From Capsulimonas sp039928515 (GTDB taxonomy: Bacteria > Armatimonadota > Armatimonadia > Armatimonadales > Capsulimonadaceae), in assembly GCF_039928515.1 (NCBI RefSeq), contig NZ_JBDSSZ010000332.1: DNA of 60,577 bases. One strand, given 5' to 3'. The translations under genes were made by a program, and so were the position numbers. Within the stretch, counting starts at the first letter, position 1, and every line of letters begins with the position of its first letter. The notes under the pieces were generated by a model. That model was not told where the DNA came from, made no database searches, and worked only from the letters and a program-made list of their open reading frames with translations. Shown here piece by piece: positions 1 to 8,148 of the stretch.

Positions 1-91
1 ATGTCGTCAGTAATTACTAGCTCCCACTTCCCACCGCGAAGCGGCTTGCAGGGAAGGGGGAAGTCGAAGTTTACTTCGGCGGGGGGTTAGG
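1..91 (+). repeat. Family A hairpin-repeat arm, single copy at window edge
   Basis: The first ~60 bases recur almost exactly, in reverse orientation, at 8283-8344, and a diverged direct copy lies at 8412-8502. The arm folds as a hairpin: CCCACTTCCC pairs with GGGAAGGGGG around an inner CCGC-GAA-GCGG stem-loop, and a second small stem follows before GGGGGGTTAGG. Elsewhere this arm occurs as an inverted pair, so the partner probably lies just outside the window. It sits upstream of the methyltransferase start and encodes nothing. Confidence 0.8.
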
Positions 92-128
92 CAGCGTTGA
101 TCAGGGCAGGCAGAAGCGAAAATCCTCT

Positions 129-923
129 ATGGAAAAGATCACTCACAACGATGTTCGCGATGTCTGGGAGGCAAACGCCGCGTTCTGGGATGCGCATATG
201 GGCGAGCAGGGCAACACGTTCCACCAGGAGCTGGTCGCGCCGTCCGCCGAGTGTCTGCTGGAAATCCAGCCCGGCGAGCGCGTGCTGGAAATCGCCTGCG
301 GCACGGGCCTCTTCGCCCGCCGCTTGGTAGAGCTCGGCGCGCACGTGCTCGCCACCGATGTGAGCGCGGAGATGGTGCGGCTGGCCCGCCAAAAGTTCAC
401 GAGCGCGAATGACAAGATCGAGTTCCAGCAGCTCGACGCCGCCGACGCCGATCAGCTCGCCACGCTACCCGCCGCCGCGTTCGACGCCGCCGTGTGCAAC
501 ATGGCCCTGTTCGATATGATCGAGATCGCCCCCCTCTTTCATGCGCTCTCCCAAACGCTCAAACCCGGCGGCCGCTTCGTGTTCACGATCTGCCACCCCA
601 GCTTCAACACCAACGACTGCGTTCGCACCGCTGAACAAGCCGACCGGAATGGCGAGATCGTCGTCCAGCACTCCATGCGCGTCATGAAGTACAACGGTCT
701 CGCCCCCACACAGGCCATCGGCATCGTCGGTCAGCCCCGCACGCAGTACACCTTCCACCGCCCCCTGAGCGCCCTCCTCGCCCCCGCCTTCCAACACGGC
801 TTTGCCCTTGACGGCCTCTTAGAGCCAGCGTTCGAGAGCGCCGCCTCCGACAAACGATCCCTGGACATGCGCAACTTCCACGAGTTCCCCATGGTGCTCG
901 CGGCGCGGCTGCGGCTCAGATAA
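129..923 (+). CDS. Class I SAM-dependent methyltransferase
   Basis: This 264-residue protein is predicted to be a soluble cytoplasmic methyltransferase that transfers a methyl group from S-adenosylmethionine; the substrate cannot be read from the sequence. The glycine-rich SAM-binding motif I (VLEIACGTGLF) lies at residues 52-62. An acidic residue ends the next strand (ATDVSAEM, about 75-82). The late core motif LKPGGRFVFT is at about 144-153. Length and layout fit the Methyltransf_11/25 type. The ATG at 129 follows a repeat arm and lacks a strong Shine-Dalgarno sequence. The downstream neighbour is an hflX remnant, so context gives no pathway. The fold is secure; the biological role is open. 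Confidence 0.85.
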   Translation: MEKITHNDVRDVWEANAAFWDAHMGEQGNTFHQELVAPSAECLLEIQPGERVLEIACGTGLFARRLVELGAHVLATDVSAEMVRLARQKFTSANDKIEFQQLDAADADQLATLPAAAFDAAVCNMALFDMIEIAPLFHALSQTLKPGGRFVFTICHPSFNTNDCVRTAEQADRNGEIVVQHSMRVMKYNGLAPTQAIGIVGQPRTQYTFHRPLSALLAPAFQHGFALDGLLEPAFESAASDKRSLDMRNFHEFPMVLAARLRLR

Positions 924-1008
924 ATGTCCCTCGGCAGCATAGATCGACACATGTTATGACAAAATTTCAGATCCTTTGCTGTAGTGGCAAGTCGAGGCGA
1001 TATTATCT

Positions 1009-1537
1009 GTGACGGTAACGCCGAAATGGAGTTCATCCAGAGTGACACCACCGACACAGAAGCGCACCAACGCCGAACAATTTATCACCACCTTACAGCC
1101 TGGCGTGCGTGTCATCATCGCGGCCCTGGTTCCGGCCAAGGGTGATGAAGACCAGCCGCTCGTGGCTGCTGTGACCGCCGCTGTCGAAGCCAGGGGAGCC
1201 ATGATCGTCGGAACGCTGATTCAGCGTCGCGGCGTATCGCGCGCACGAAGGCCGGGCGGATCGAAGAAGTTTCGATCGCCTCTCAGCGCCTCGACCTGCA
1301 TTGGAGTAGGCAAAGCTGCCGAGCTGGTGGAATTGGTCGGCCAGTTACAGGCAGATGCTGTCGTCTTTTGCAATCCTCTCACTGGAACGCAGCGCCGAAA
1401 TTTGGAACAGGCGACAGGAGTGAGTGTGCTCGCGTTCCGACCGTGATAATCTGTCAGGGAGAGTTCTGGCGCGCTCGGCAATACTTCGCCTTCATGAGGC
1501 TTCGTATTATTCTCAAACACAAGCTGAGATCGCCTAA
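1009..1537 (+). pseudogene. hflX-like N-terminal fragment, frameshifted remnant
   Basis: A GTG start at 1009, with GAGG about 10 bases upstream, opens a 145-codon frame ending in TGA at 1444-1446. The product matches the N-terminal domain of the ribosome-splitting GTPase HflX: a GVGKAAELVELV segment, then ADAVVF and RRNLEQATGVSVL. In intact HflX the next residues are DRT followed by a helical stretch and the GTPase domain. Here that continuation (DRDNL, LARSA, HEA) is found in the +1 frame from 1439, stopping at 1535-1537. An insertion of about 7 nt at ~1432-1438 would explain the shift. No G-domain (Walker A) follows. I read it as a decayed duplicate. A deliberately truncated single-domain protein is the alternative. 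Confidence 0.55.
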
Positions 1538-1678
1538 AGAACGAAGACATCTCGTTCCAATGCGCAAATAACTTACGCCTGCCTCGTTTAGTCCCTTTTC
1601 GTCCTGGCTATACTCGGTTGTGGGGAACAGCAAACGTCCCTGCATCTCTGCGAATTTCAGCGACGAAAGGACAGACCC

Positions 1679-1942
1679 ATGGCAAACAACAACAGTGGTG
1701 TTAATTCCAACGACAACGAGCAGCAGAACGACGACAACCAGCGGAACCAAGCTTCGCAGCAGGACCAGGCCCAAGGAAACACCAACCAGCAGCAGGGCGC
1801 GGACAACACCCGCCGCAACGACCAGGGACAGAACGCCGACACTGGCCGCGCTGGCGACAATCAGCAGGATCAAAGCGGAAACGACAATAGCAATCAGCAA
1901 AACGCCGGCAACTCTCGCCAGCAAAACCAGCAGAACCAGTAA
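1679..1942 (+). CDS. Small Asn/Gln-rich, intrinsically disordered protein
   Basis: The 87-residue product contains 22 Asn and 23 Gln (52%), with most of the rest Asp, Gly, Ser, Arg and Ala. It has one Val and no Leu, Ile, Phe, Tyr, Trp or Cys, so it cannot form a hydrophobic core. A good Shine-Dalgarno (AAGGA) lies about 8 bases before the ATG, and a strong intrinsic terminator follows at 1997-2033, so it looks like an independently transcribed gene rather than a chance frame. There is no signal peptide. Composition suggests a hydrophilin- or prion-like polypeptide, perhaps a desiccation or stress protectant, but that is inference. I recognise no named family. Confidence 0.7.
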   Translation: MANNNSGVNSNDNEQQNDDNQRNQASQQDQAQGNTNQQQGADNTRRNDQGQNADTGRAGDNQQDQSGNDNSNQQNAGNSRQQNQQNQ

Positions 1943-1996
1943 CTCGATTTGACGGATACGACGCGACACAAACTCAATATCGGCGAGATTTAAAAG

Positions 1997-2036
1997 GCGG
2001 GCGCTTTCCATGACGGAAAGCGCCCGCTTTGTGTTT
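1997..2036 (+). terminator. Rho-independent terminator
   Basis: A perfect 13-bp stem (1997-2009 with 2015-2027) with a 5-nt loop is followed by TTTGTGTTT. It lies 54 bases after the Asn/Gln-rich gene and ends its transcript. Confidence 0.88.
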
Positions 2037-2156
2037 GCAAGGCGCCATAATATTCCTGCTGAAGTGATTGCGCCGAAAAAGAATGCGTTCCAGAACTCGT
2101 AAATTTGATAAAAAGTACGATAGAATCGATATAGATATTATGACACTCAAGAGATC

Positions 2157-2627
2157 ATGAACACAAACTCAGCGCGGCATTCCTACAGTATTCAAAACAA
2201 TACATTCTATTTCCACACTGGGCGCCTATCAGATGGCGGCCAAGCTATACTTGGCGTGCAAATGCCCACTCTGCTTATGGTGAAGTTTGACGCCGATGGA
2301 AATTATGTGGAAGTTGTGGTGAAGGACTTCCCACCGGATCTGAGTTTCGATGAATTGTCCGAGCACCTGAAAAGTTGGCGTGCAGAGTTGGGGATTACGC
2401 CAGCGACAATTTCCGTAAAGCAGTTTTTCCTTAAAGATATCTGGGTTGGCATTCAAGATTTACCTGATCACTATTTGGAGGTTTTACGTAATCCCGAGAA
2501 CTTCGATGCAGAAGAACTTGCGGAGTTGCAGGAAGATATACGAATACGGCAGGAGCAAGGGGATTTCGTCTTTTACTGGTGTGAAGATTATTATCTCGAC
2601 AGATCAGGGGAAGTGACATCGTCCTAA
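2157..2627 (+). CDS. Conserved hypothetical protein in an immunity-like cluster
   Basis: A 156-residue soluble protein with no signal peptide or membrane segment. It is acidic and rich in aromatic residues, with a beta-rich N-terminal half (FDADGNYVEVVV near residues 44-55) and the motif FVFYWCEDYYLD close to the C-terminus. I do not recognise a named domain. It starts a run of small lower-GC genes that includes a SUKH-type immunity-like gene, and the length and acidity would suit an immunity or toxin-neutralising protein; that is inference from context only. The ATG at 2157 is preceded by an AT-rich region but has no clear Shine-Dalgarno. Confidence 0.7.
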   Translation: MNTNSARHSYSIQNNTFYFHTGRLSDGGQAILGVQMPTLLMVKFDADGNYVEVVVKDFPPDLSFDELSEHLKSWRAELGITPATISVKQFFLKDIWVGIQDLPDHYLEVLRNPENFDAEELAELQEDIRIRQEQGDFVFYWCEDYYLDRSGEVTSS

Positions 2628-2666
2628 TCAGCTTTCTCTCGATTGCTAAGAATCGAACGAAAAATC

Positions 2667-3071
2667 ATGACACTCACACGAAAGCGCGCCGGGCGGCGCA
2701 TCTTTGTCCGCGAACAAAATTACGTTTGGCGTCTGAATAATATCGGGGACGGAACCACATATTTTCTCGTCGCATCCAGTACGCGGCCAGATGCGCCGAT
2801 GCGCAGCACCGCGTTCTACGACCTACTACAGTTACAGGTTTTTCCAGCTGAACATCTCGGAAACCAGCTATTCGCCGAGATGTCCATAACGATGCTGGAA
2901 AGCGCCTGGGGAGCGTGCGCCATCACGCCAAAGCTCGTTGCGTGCTTGATCGAAGGCGCGCTCGACGTCGGCTGGAGTCCATCGAAAAACGGCTTGACGC
3001 TTGATGTCGCAGAGGCGCAGGAGATTCTTGAAGCATACGTCAAGGCGAAACCTGCCTGTCAGGAGTCATAA
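2667..3071 (+). CDS. Hypothetical protein in an immunity-like cluster
   Basis: A predicted 134-residue cytoplasmic protein. I prefer the ATG at 2667 over the in-frame TTG at 2643, although neither has a strong ribosome site. The sequence begins with basic residues (TRKRAGRRIFVRE). It continues with a predicted mixed alpha/beta region and ends in a helix (AEAQEILEAYVKA). The segment ITPKLVACLIEGALDVGW looks like a conserved helical core. No family is recognised. It lies 39 bases after the preceding gene on the same strand, so the two are probably co-transcribed. Confidence 0.65.
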   Translation: MTLTRKRAGRRIFVREQNYVWRLNNIGDGTTYFLVASSTRPDAPMRSTAFYDLLQLQVFPAEHLGNQLFAEMSITMLESAWGACAITPKLVACLIEGALDVGWSPSKNGLTLDVAEAQEILEAYVKAKPACQES

Positions 3072-3146
3072 TATTACTATTCCAATGATCAAACGATCAC
3101 GGATACGCGGAGCACTTTCCGATCGATATCCCGAGAGCATAGCCAT

Positions 3147-3589
3147 ATGAACATATCCGAAGCCATCGATCACTTGCGCCGCGTACACGAAGAAACGCCG
3201 ACATCACTCTTCGCCCCCACGCCGGACGATGCGGCAAACGCCGAACAGCGATTGAACGTGTGCTTTCATCCTGACTATCGACGGTTCCTCATGGAAGCAA
3301 GCTCTTGACATACGGCTCTATGGAACCATTCGCGCTGCACGAAGCGCCCTACCTTTCGTTAATTTTCAACGCTGAGAATGCCTGGGAGCATGGATTACCC
3401 AGAACTTTACTCCCATTCTGTCCGGACAACGGTAACTACTTCTGCATGAGCGCACTCGGCGATTCTCCAGAAGTGGTGTATTGGGATCACAACGGACCAG
3501 CGCCGGATCGATGGGACGATCTGGCGACATGGATCGAAATGGTCTGGATCGGCGAATATGACAATACTGAGATGGAGAATATTGAGTAA
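3147..3589 (+). pseudogene. SMI1/KNR4 (SUKH) family immunity-like gene, frameshifted
   Basis: The frame from ATG 3147 runs 53 codons and ends ...HPDYRRFLMEASS at TGA 3306-3308. The expected continuation of a SUKH domain (LTYGSMEPF, then LLPFCPDNGNYFCM and VVYWDHNGPAPDRW) is in another frame, from 3305 to the stop at 3587-3589. Joined, the halves give about 147 residues, the usual SUKH length. One missing base near 3303 accounts for the break. SUKH proteins are known mainly as immunity proteins to polymorphic toxins. No slippery heptamer is visible at the junction, so programmed shifting is unlikely. A recent pseudogene or a sequencing error are the likely explanations. Confidence 0.75.
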
Positions 3590-3887
3590 ACAGCAATTTC
3601 GCACGGACTGGACGCCCTTCGCCTCCCAGCTTGGGGTCATTCGACTCATACTCATTGTCGACTGGGACCCGATCGGCGTGTTCGGACCACCATTGGCGCT
3701 GGACGAATACGACGGCTATGCGCCGGGTATCCTCAAACTTCTGCATGGCGGCGCCGATGTCGAGCGTCTGATGGATCATCTCCATCAACAGGAAACAGTC
3801 AATATCGGCTTGAATACGCAGCGTGAGAGACTTCGAGGCATTGCGAATAAGTTGATTTACGCTTATGGACAGGCGCAGCCGGATTAG
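3582..3887 (+). CDS. Hypothetical small protein with WDPIGVFG motif (DUF1871-like?)
   Basis: About 101 residues from the TTG at 3582, which overlaps the end of the SUKH gene and has GGAG just upstream; an ATG at 3558 would add eight residues. The central motif DWDPIGVFG, then DEYDGYAPGILKLL, is followed by two helices (VERLMDHLHQQE and RLRGIANKLIYAY). The W-D-P-x-G plus Y-x-x-x-I layout recalls the DUF1871 family of small helical proteins, but I hold this loosely. Overlap with the SUKH gene implies translational coupling. It is cytoplasmic by sequence; the function is unknown. Confidence 0.65.
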   Translation: MSKQQFRTDWTPFASQLGVIRLILIVDWDPIGVFGPPLALDEYDGYAPGILKLLHGGADVERLMDHLHQQETVNIGLNTQRERLRGIANKLIYAYGQAQPD

Positions 3888-3924
3888 AAGAGAACGACAC
3901 GACAGGAAGTAAGCAGCAGCAAGT

Positions 3925-4260
3925 ATGGAAGACCCAATCAAGATTGTCCGGATGGCGGTGCGTGTGATCGACGATCAGAAGGAGTCGCTGGAGGAAGCGG
4001 GATTGCGGCCGGCGGTGCTGGTGATCGATCATAAGACTTATCAGGCGATCGCGCTCATTGAGGCGCAGCGGAAGGCGGAGGCGAGTGAGAACCAGTGGGC
4101 CAATCCCGAGGGCATGGAAGTGCCGGCGGTGACGGAGTATCGGGGGCTATTCGTGGTGGCGGTCGCGTCGGCGGAGACGATGATTCGGGTGACGTGTCCG
4201 GTGCAGCAGATCTGGGACGCCGGCGACGTGTTTCTGGAAGCGCTGAAGGATTATTTGTAA
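3925..4260 (+). CDS. Hypothetical cytoplasmic protein
   Basis: A 111-residue acidic protein starting MEDPIKIVRMAVRVIDDQKESL, with a predicted alpha/beta fold and no signal peptide or membrane segment. It contains a central helix rich in Ala and Glu (IALIEAQRKAEASENQ) and ends in an amphipathic helix (DVFLEALKDYL). It is the last but one of the small-gene run. No domain is recognised, and the spacing (37 bases after the previous stop) suggests co-transcription. Confidence 0.65.
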   Translation: MEDPIKIVRMAVRVIDDQKESLEEAGLRPAVLVIDHKTYQAIALIEAQRKAEASENQWANPEGMEVPAVTEYRGLFVVAVASAETMIRVTCPVQQIWDAGDVFLEALKDYL

Positions 4261-4291
4261 CGATCATTGGAGAGGAACGGCGGTATCTAAC

Positions 4292-4531
4292 GTGACGACT
4301 AACAAACAGAAAAGTAAGGGAATGCCCGTCGTGCTCAAGGCGGTGGCGGCGGGCGTCGGCGCGGCGATTGTCAGCGGCTTGATTGGATACTTCCTCTCGT
4401 CATACGAGCAGGCTCATGACAGCGGGGATATGGCGGGTCTGCCGGGGACGCTCCTCACAAGCTGCGCCCCGTTCATCGGAATGCTCGCCGCCGCCATCGT
4501 CGGGTTTACCGGGCGGTCGAAGCCAGGGTAA
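4292..4531 (+). CDS. Small two-helix membrane protein
   Basis: A 79-residue protein read from a GTG at 4292. A basic N-terminus (TTNKQKSKG) precedes two hydrophobic segments, at about residues 13-33 and 50-70, separated by an acidic loop (SYEQAHDSGDMAG). This predicts a small inner-membrane hairpin protein with both ends inside. GAGAGGA lies 16 bases upstream of the start, rather far for a ribosome site. Function and family are unknown. Confidence 0.55.
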   Translation: MTTNKQKSKGMPVVLKAVAAGVGAAIVSGLIGYFLSSYEQAHDSGDMAGLPGTLLTSCAPFIGMLAAAIVGFTGRSKPG

Positions 4532-4636
4532 GGTATGAGGCTTACTCGTACACGACGTTAGATGATCTGGATAGCCGGCGAATGATGCATGTTGACAAGC
4601 AAAATGCATCATTCGCCTCTTTGCCCCCCCTACCCC

Positions 4637-5992
4637 TTACCGCAGGTAGAAGAACCACTCCTGCTGGCAGCCGCCGCCGCTCCAGCTCCAGAGGAGGATG
4701 CGGGTGTTGTTGGCGCCGGAGCAGCCCTGGCCGTCGAGGACGTCGTGCGTGCCGTCGCTCTTTGTTCCGGCGGTGCTGATCTTGAACTTGCCGCCGGTGG
4801 TCGGTGTGATCGCCCACTGCTGGCAGGAGGAATTGCGGTTCCAGTCCCACAGCTCGATATACGTATTGTCGTTCGGGCTGCAGCCGGTGCAGTCCAGGCT
4901 GCGGCCGATCGTGCCGTCGGGGTTGATCGTGCGGATCGAGTAGTAGCCGTTGTTCAGGCTGTTGACCTGCCACTTCTGATTGTTGGTGTTCGCGTATGGC
5001 CAGAGCTGAATGACTGTGCCGTTGGTGTTGCCGTTGCCGTAGCAATCCAGGGCGTTACCGGTGGTGGCGGCGGCGATCTCATAGACGCCGTTCGGGATGG
5101 TGGACGCGCCGATGCCGTTGTTGATCGCCGAGGCGTAGGCCGCCGCGTTGCCCTGGAAACTGTCGTAAAGCCACATCCAGCCACCGGATATTTGACACTG
5201 GTTCTTCCAGTTCGTCATCAGCGTCTGCGTGTTGGCGGAACCGTTGCCGCTGTCCACGCCGGGATAGACGGGAATTCCGCCGAAGTTCCACGAGCAGGGG
5301 TTGTTGTTACCGCCGCCCGAGTAACACTGAAGGTGAACAGAATCGATCGTGCCGCCTCGCTGGGCGTTGACCTGCGACGCAACGGTCGTCCAGAAACCGC
5401 TGTTCGTGTACGGATCCAGCGCGACTTTATAGCCCAGATTTCCCAGCATCACGCAGAACTTCACCATCGTGCTGGTATCGTAGCAGTTCTCATCGTCGAG
5501 ATCGATGCAATCCAGCGAGGGAATGGCGGCCTTGAGCGCCGCAAAGTTTCGGTAAAGGATGCTGGTTGAGCCTGTCCCCTGCGCGTTGATCAAGTCCCGG
5601 ATGTGCTGGAAGTCGCCGACATTGGACGACCCGACGCTGAACGTGATGCGCTTGACGCTGCCCTGCTTCAGACTGGCCATGTTGCCCGCAAAATCGGAGT
5701 GGGTGGAAGCGCCTGTGTAGGAGCCGTTCGAACAGACCGGAAACTCCCCGTTGAAGTTCATGTCTCCCGTGCTGGAAACGGCGATGTTCCACACAATCAC
5801 TTCCATAAATCCCGAGTTCTTGAGTTCGGTGATGTGGCTTGCGGCGTTGATATACAGCGGCCCTCCGCCAAACACACCCGACTGAGCCGCCGACGCCGCG
5901 TTCGGCGCCGCCGCGCCCGCGATCAGCAAGGCGCCCGAGAACGCCGCCGCCGACAGCGCGGCGCGCGCTTGTTTCCAAAGACCATGTTTCAT
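4637..5992 (-). CDS. Secreted GH18-type hydrolase with C-terminal ricin B lectin domain
   Basis: I chose the ATG at 5992 (451 residues) because GGGAGA sits 8 bases before it and an N-terminal signal peptide follows directly (MKHGLWKQAR, hydrophobic core, cleavage near AASA-AQS). Residues 161-168, DCIDLDDE, match the GH18 catalytic signature DxxDxDxE, whose final Glu is the acid/base; the fold is thus probably a TIM barrel acting on N-acetylglucosamine polymers or glycans. From about residue 300 a ricin-type beta-trefoil (CBM13) follows, with QKW/QQW repeats. It is a paralogue of the next gene and shares its promoter sequence. The substrate (chitin, peptidoglycan or N-glycan) is not determinable. 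Confidence 0.8.
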   Translation of the reverse strand: MKHGLWKQARAALSAAAFSGALLIAGAAAPNAASAAQSGVFGGGPLYINAASHITELKNSGFMEVIVWNIAVSSTGDMNFNGEFPVCSNGSYTGASTHSDFAGNMASLKQGSVKRITFSVGSSNVGDFQHIRDLINAQGTGSTSILYRNFAALKAAIPSLDCIDLDDENCYDTSTMVKFCVMLGNLGYKVALDPYTNSGFWTTVASQVNAQRGGTIDSVHLQCYSGGGNNNPCSWNFGGIPVYPGVDSGNGSANTQTLMTNWKNQCQISGGWMWLYDSFQGNAAAYASAINNGIGASTIPNGVYEIAAATTGNALDCYGNGNTNGTVIQLWPYANTNNQKWQVNSLNNGYYSIRTINPDGTIGRSLDCTGCSPNDNTYIELWDWNRNSSCQQWAITPTTGGKFKISTAGTKSDGTHDVLDGQGCSGANNTRILLWSWSGGGCQQEWFFYLR

Positions 5993-6113
5993 GAGTAATG
6001 TCTCCCTGAGGCTTGTCGTCATAGACAGCGATAATCGTCTTTACACATTTTTATCAATACTGCAATAATCGCAACAGAACACTTTCTGTCTATACGATTA
6101 GGCGACATGCGCC

Positions 6114-6142
6114 ATTATAGCAAACGAAGTTCAATCCGTCAA
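6114..6142 (-). promoter_or_regulatory. Consensus sigma-70 promoter of the 4637-5992 hydrolase gene
   Basis: Read on the minus strand: -35 TTGACG (6137-6142), 17-bp spacer, -10 TATAAT (6114-6119). A conserved TTTGGACCATC block (6149-6159 as read on the plus strand) lies just upstream of the -35. All three elements are repeated before the paralogous gene at 8149-8194. The leader to the start codon is about 115 nt. Confidence 0.85.
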
Positions 6143-6206
6143 CAATTATTTGGACCATCTGATACCATATTTAAATTAGACTGTTACCATGCAGGCGCAA
6201 ACGAAA

Positions 6207-6239
6207 GCGGGCGGGAGTATCTAAAATACTCCCGCCCGC
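6207..6239 (-). terminator. Intrinsic terminator after the 579-residue hydrolase gene
   Basis: A perfect 14-bp GC-rich stem (6207-6220 with 6226-6239) with a 5-nt loop is followed, on the minus strand, by TTTCGTTTG. It separates the two paralogous hydrolase genes, so each is its own transcription unit. Confidence 0.8.
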
Positions 6240-6268
6240 CGTCGTTGTCTATTGAGCACGCGGGACCG

Positions 6269-8008
6269 TTACGGAACCCGCACCAGGGAGAACTCCTGCG
6301 CGATGGAATTATTGTCGGGATATTGCTGAAGCGGGACATCGTTGCCGGGGAGGCCCCCGGCGATATCCCAGCTCATATCGTCGTGCTTGAAGAAGAACCG
6401 GTAATGGCCGTTCGTTTTGGGAATGATACGTACCTTCTGGTCACCGATGTTATTGACGTTGTAGTCCCAGAGCTGTGTTTTCGTTTCCGCCGCGCTGGAG
6501 CTGTTGATGACGCTGATCGCGCGGGTGGTCGCGTTCTGGCTGAAGACGCCGTAGAATCCGTCGCCCTCACCCGTGAAGCTCCATCGGAACCAGGGATTGC
6601 TCTGGTACTGATATTGAACGATCTTCGCGCCGTTCGCACTGCCACCCGCTTGGACGCAAACATACTTGCCGCTGAAGCCTTCGATATTGTAGGTTCCCCA
6701 CGGCTGGAAGCGCCAGCGCTGCGCGGCGGTGTTGGTGTTGGCGTACTGCTGGATCTTGGCGTTGTCGGCGGTGCTGCCTCCGGAAACATCCATCAGCAGG
6801 CCGCTGCGCACGTTTTTGATGTTGTACCAGCCGTTGCCCGCGTCCACCAAATCCCACTGCTGGCTCGAATCGTTATTGTAGTCCCAGGCGACGAGCTGCG
6901 CGCTATTCGCCGTCGAGTCGCCGGACACCGAAACGGCCTTGCCGCTGACCCAGGAAACGATCTTGAAGTGGTCGTTATTCTCCGTGGGAATGAGCGTCCA
7001 GCGCTCGTTCGCGCCGTTGTAGTCGTAGCTCCACTGGTTGGTGACGGCACCGTTGGCCATATTGCCGCCGCTCAGGTCCAGGCACTTGCCGCTGTTTTGA
7101 TTGACGAGCATAAAGTACGGGGCGTATTGCCGCGGACCGCCGATGGTGTTATTGATCGCCGAGGCGTAGGCCGCCGCATTGCCCTGGAAGCCGTCATAGA
7201 GCCACATCCAGCCGCCAGTAATCCCGCACGTGCTCTTCCATCCCGCCAGGGTCGAAGAAACCTGAGACGGATTTTGGGATCCGCTGTCCAGGCCGGGATA
7301 CACGGGAATGCCGCCGAAGTTCCAGGAGCACGGGCTGTTGCCGCCGCCGCCGGAATAGCACTGGAGGTGAACGGAGTCGATCGTCCCCGGCCGCTGGCTG
7401 TTGACCTGCGACGCGACGCCCGTCCAGAACCCGCTGTTCTGGTACGGATCGAGCGCCACGGTGTAACCCAGGTCTGACAGCATCACACAGAACTTCACCA
7501 TCGTTGTCGTGTCGTAGCAATTCTCATCGTCGAGATCGATGGTGTCCAGCGAGGGAATGGCGGCTTTGAGCGCAGCGAAGTTCTTGTAAAGCGCGCTTGT
7601 GCTGCCCGTTCCCTGCGCATTGATCAAATCTCGAATGTGCTGGAAGTCGCCAACATTGGACGACCCCACGCTAAACGTGACCCTGCGCACACTGCCCTGC
7701 TTCAGGATCGCCATATTGCCCGCGAAGTCAGAGTGGGTCGCGCCGCCGGTATAGGCGCCGTTCGCGCAGACGGGAAATTCTCCATTGAAGTTCAGATCCC
7801 CGGCGGTCGAAACCGCCATATTCCAAACGACCACTTCCGTAAAGCCCGAGTTCTTGAGCTCCGCGATATGCGCCGCCGCATTGATGTAAAGCGGCCCGCC
7901 ACCGAAGACGCCCGTGTTCGAGGCCGACGCCCCGCTCGCGCCGGCGATCAATATCCCCAAGGAAAGCGCCGCCGCGCAAGCCCCCTGTTTCCAGCTCCAA
8001 TGTTTCAT
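6269..8008 (-). CDS. Secreted GH18-type hydrolase with two ricin-type trefoils
   Basis: This is a 579-residue paralogue of the preceding hydrolase. AGGAGA lies 7 bases before the ATG at 8008, and a signal peptide follows (MKHWSWKQGA, cleavage near ASAS-NTG). The catalytic signature DTIDLDDE (residues 155-162) fits DxxDxDxE. The first ~290 residues closely match the shorter paralogue. The C-terminal part does not: about 295-579 hold two successive ricin-like trefoils (NQNSGKCLDLSGG; GANERWTLIP; AAQRWRFQPWG; then a more divergent unit). The two enzymes therefore share a catalytic domain but carry different lectin modules. It is exported, with likely activity on GlcNAc-containing glycans. Confidence 0.8.
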   Translation of the reverse strand: MKHWSWKQGACAAALSLGILIAGASGASASNTGVFGGGPLYINAAAHIAELKNSGFTEVVVWNMAVSTAGDLNFNGEFPVCANGAYTGGATHSDFAGNMAILKQGSVRRVTFSVGSSNVGDFQHIRDLINAQGTGSTSALYKNFAALKAAIPSLDTIDLDDENCYDTTTMVKFCVMLSDLGYTVALDPYQNSGFWTGVASQVNSQRPGTIDSVHLQCYSGGGGNSPCSWNFGGIPVYPGLDSGSQNPSQVSSTLAGWKSTCGITGGWMWLYDGFQGNAAAYASAINNTIGGPRQYAPYFMLVNQNSGKCLDLSGGNMANGAVTNQWSYDYNGANERWTLIPTENNDHFKIVSWVSGKAVSVSGDSTANSAQLVAWDYNNDSSQQWDLVDAGNGWYNIKNVRSGLLMDVSGGSTADNAKIQQYANTNTAAQRWRFQPWGTYNIEGFSGKYVCVQAGGSANGAKIVQYQYQSNPWFRWSFTGEGDGFYGVFSQNATTRAISVINSSSAAETKTQLWDYNVNNIGDQKVRIIPKTNGHYRFFFKHDDMSWDIAGGLPGNDVPLQQYPDNNSIAQEFSLVRVP

Positions 8009-8129
8009 TCGAGATGTCTCCTTCATATGTCCTCATAGACAGCGATAGTAACTTTAAAACACATCAATAGGGTCGTTGCAACGACGAGACTCGTTTGCTT
8101 ACCGCCGTGGTAACCGCGCCAGAACAACC

Positions 8130-8139
8130 TAACCGGTTA
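8130..8139. promoter_or_regulatory. LacI-type operator-like palindrome TAACCGGTTA
   Basis: This perfect 10-bp palindrome with a central CG lies just downstream of the -10 of the hydrolase promoter (8149-8154), at the expected transcription start. LacI-family repressors of sugar genes commonly use such CG-centred sites. The otherwise similar promoter at 6114-6142 lacks it. Confidence 0.4.
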
Positions 8140-8148
8140 AGCTGAGCT

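Noticed and set aside
13..923. A family A arm as a promoter or riboswitch for the methyltransferase
   Set aside because: The same arm occurs in both orientations and at gene ends elsewhere, so its position before this gene is not evidence of regulation.
1454..2011. A 185-codon minus-strand frame opposite the Asn/Gln-rich gene, with hydrophobic Val/Leu-rich translation
   Set aside because: The Val/Leu run is simply the complement of Asn/Gln codons. The plus-strand gene has a ribosome site and a correctly oriented terminator.
3290..3310. Programmed ribosomal frameshifting in the SUKH gene
   Set aside because: No X-XXY-YYZ slippery heptamer or downstream pseudoknot is evident at the junction; a simple one-base loss explains the break.
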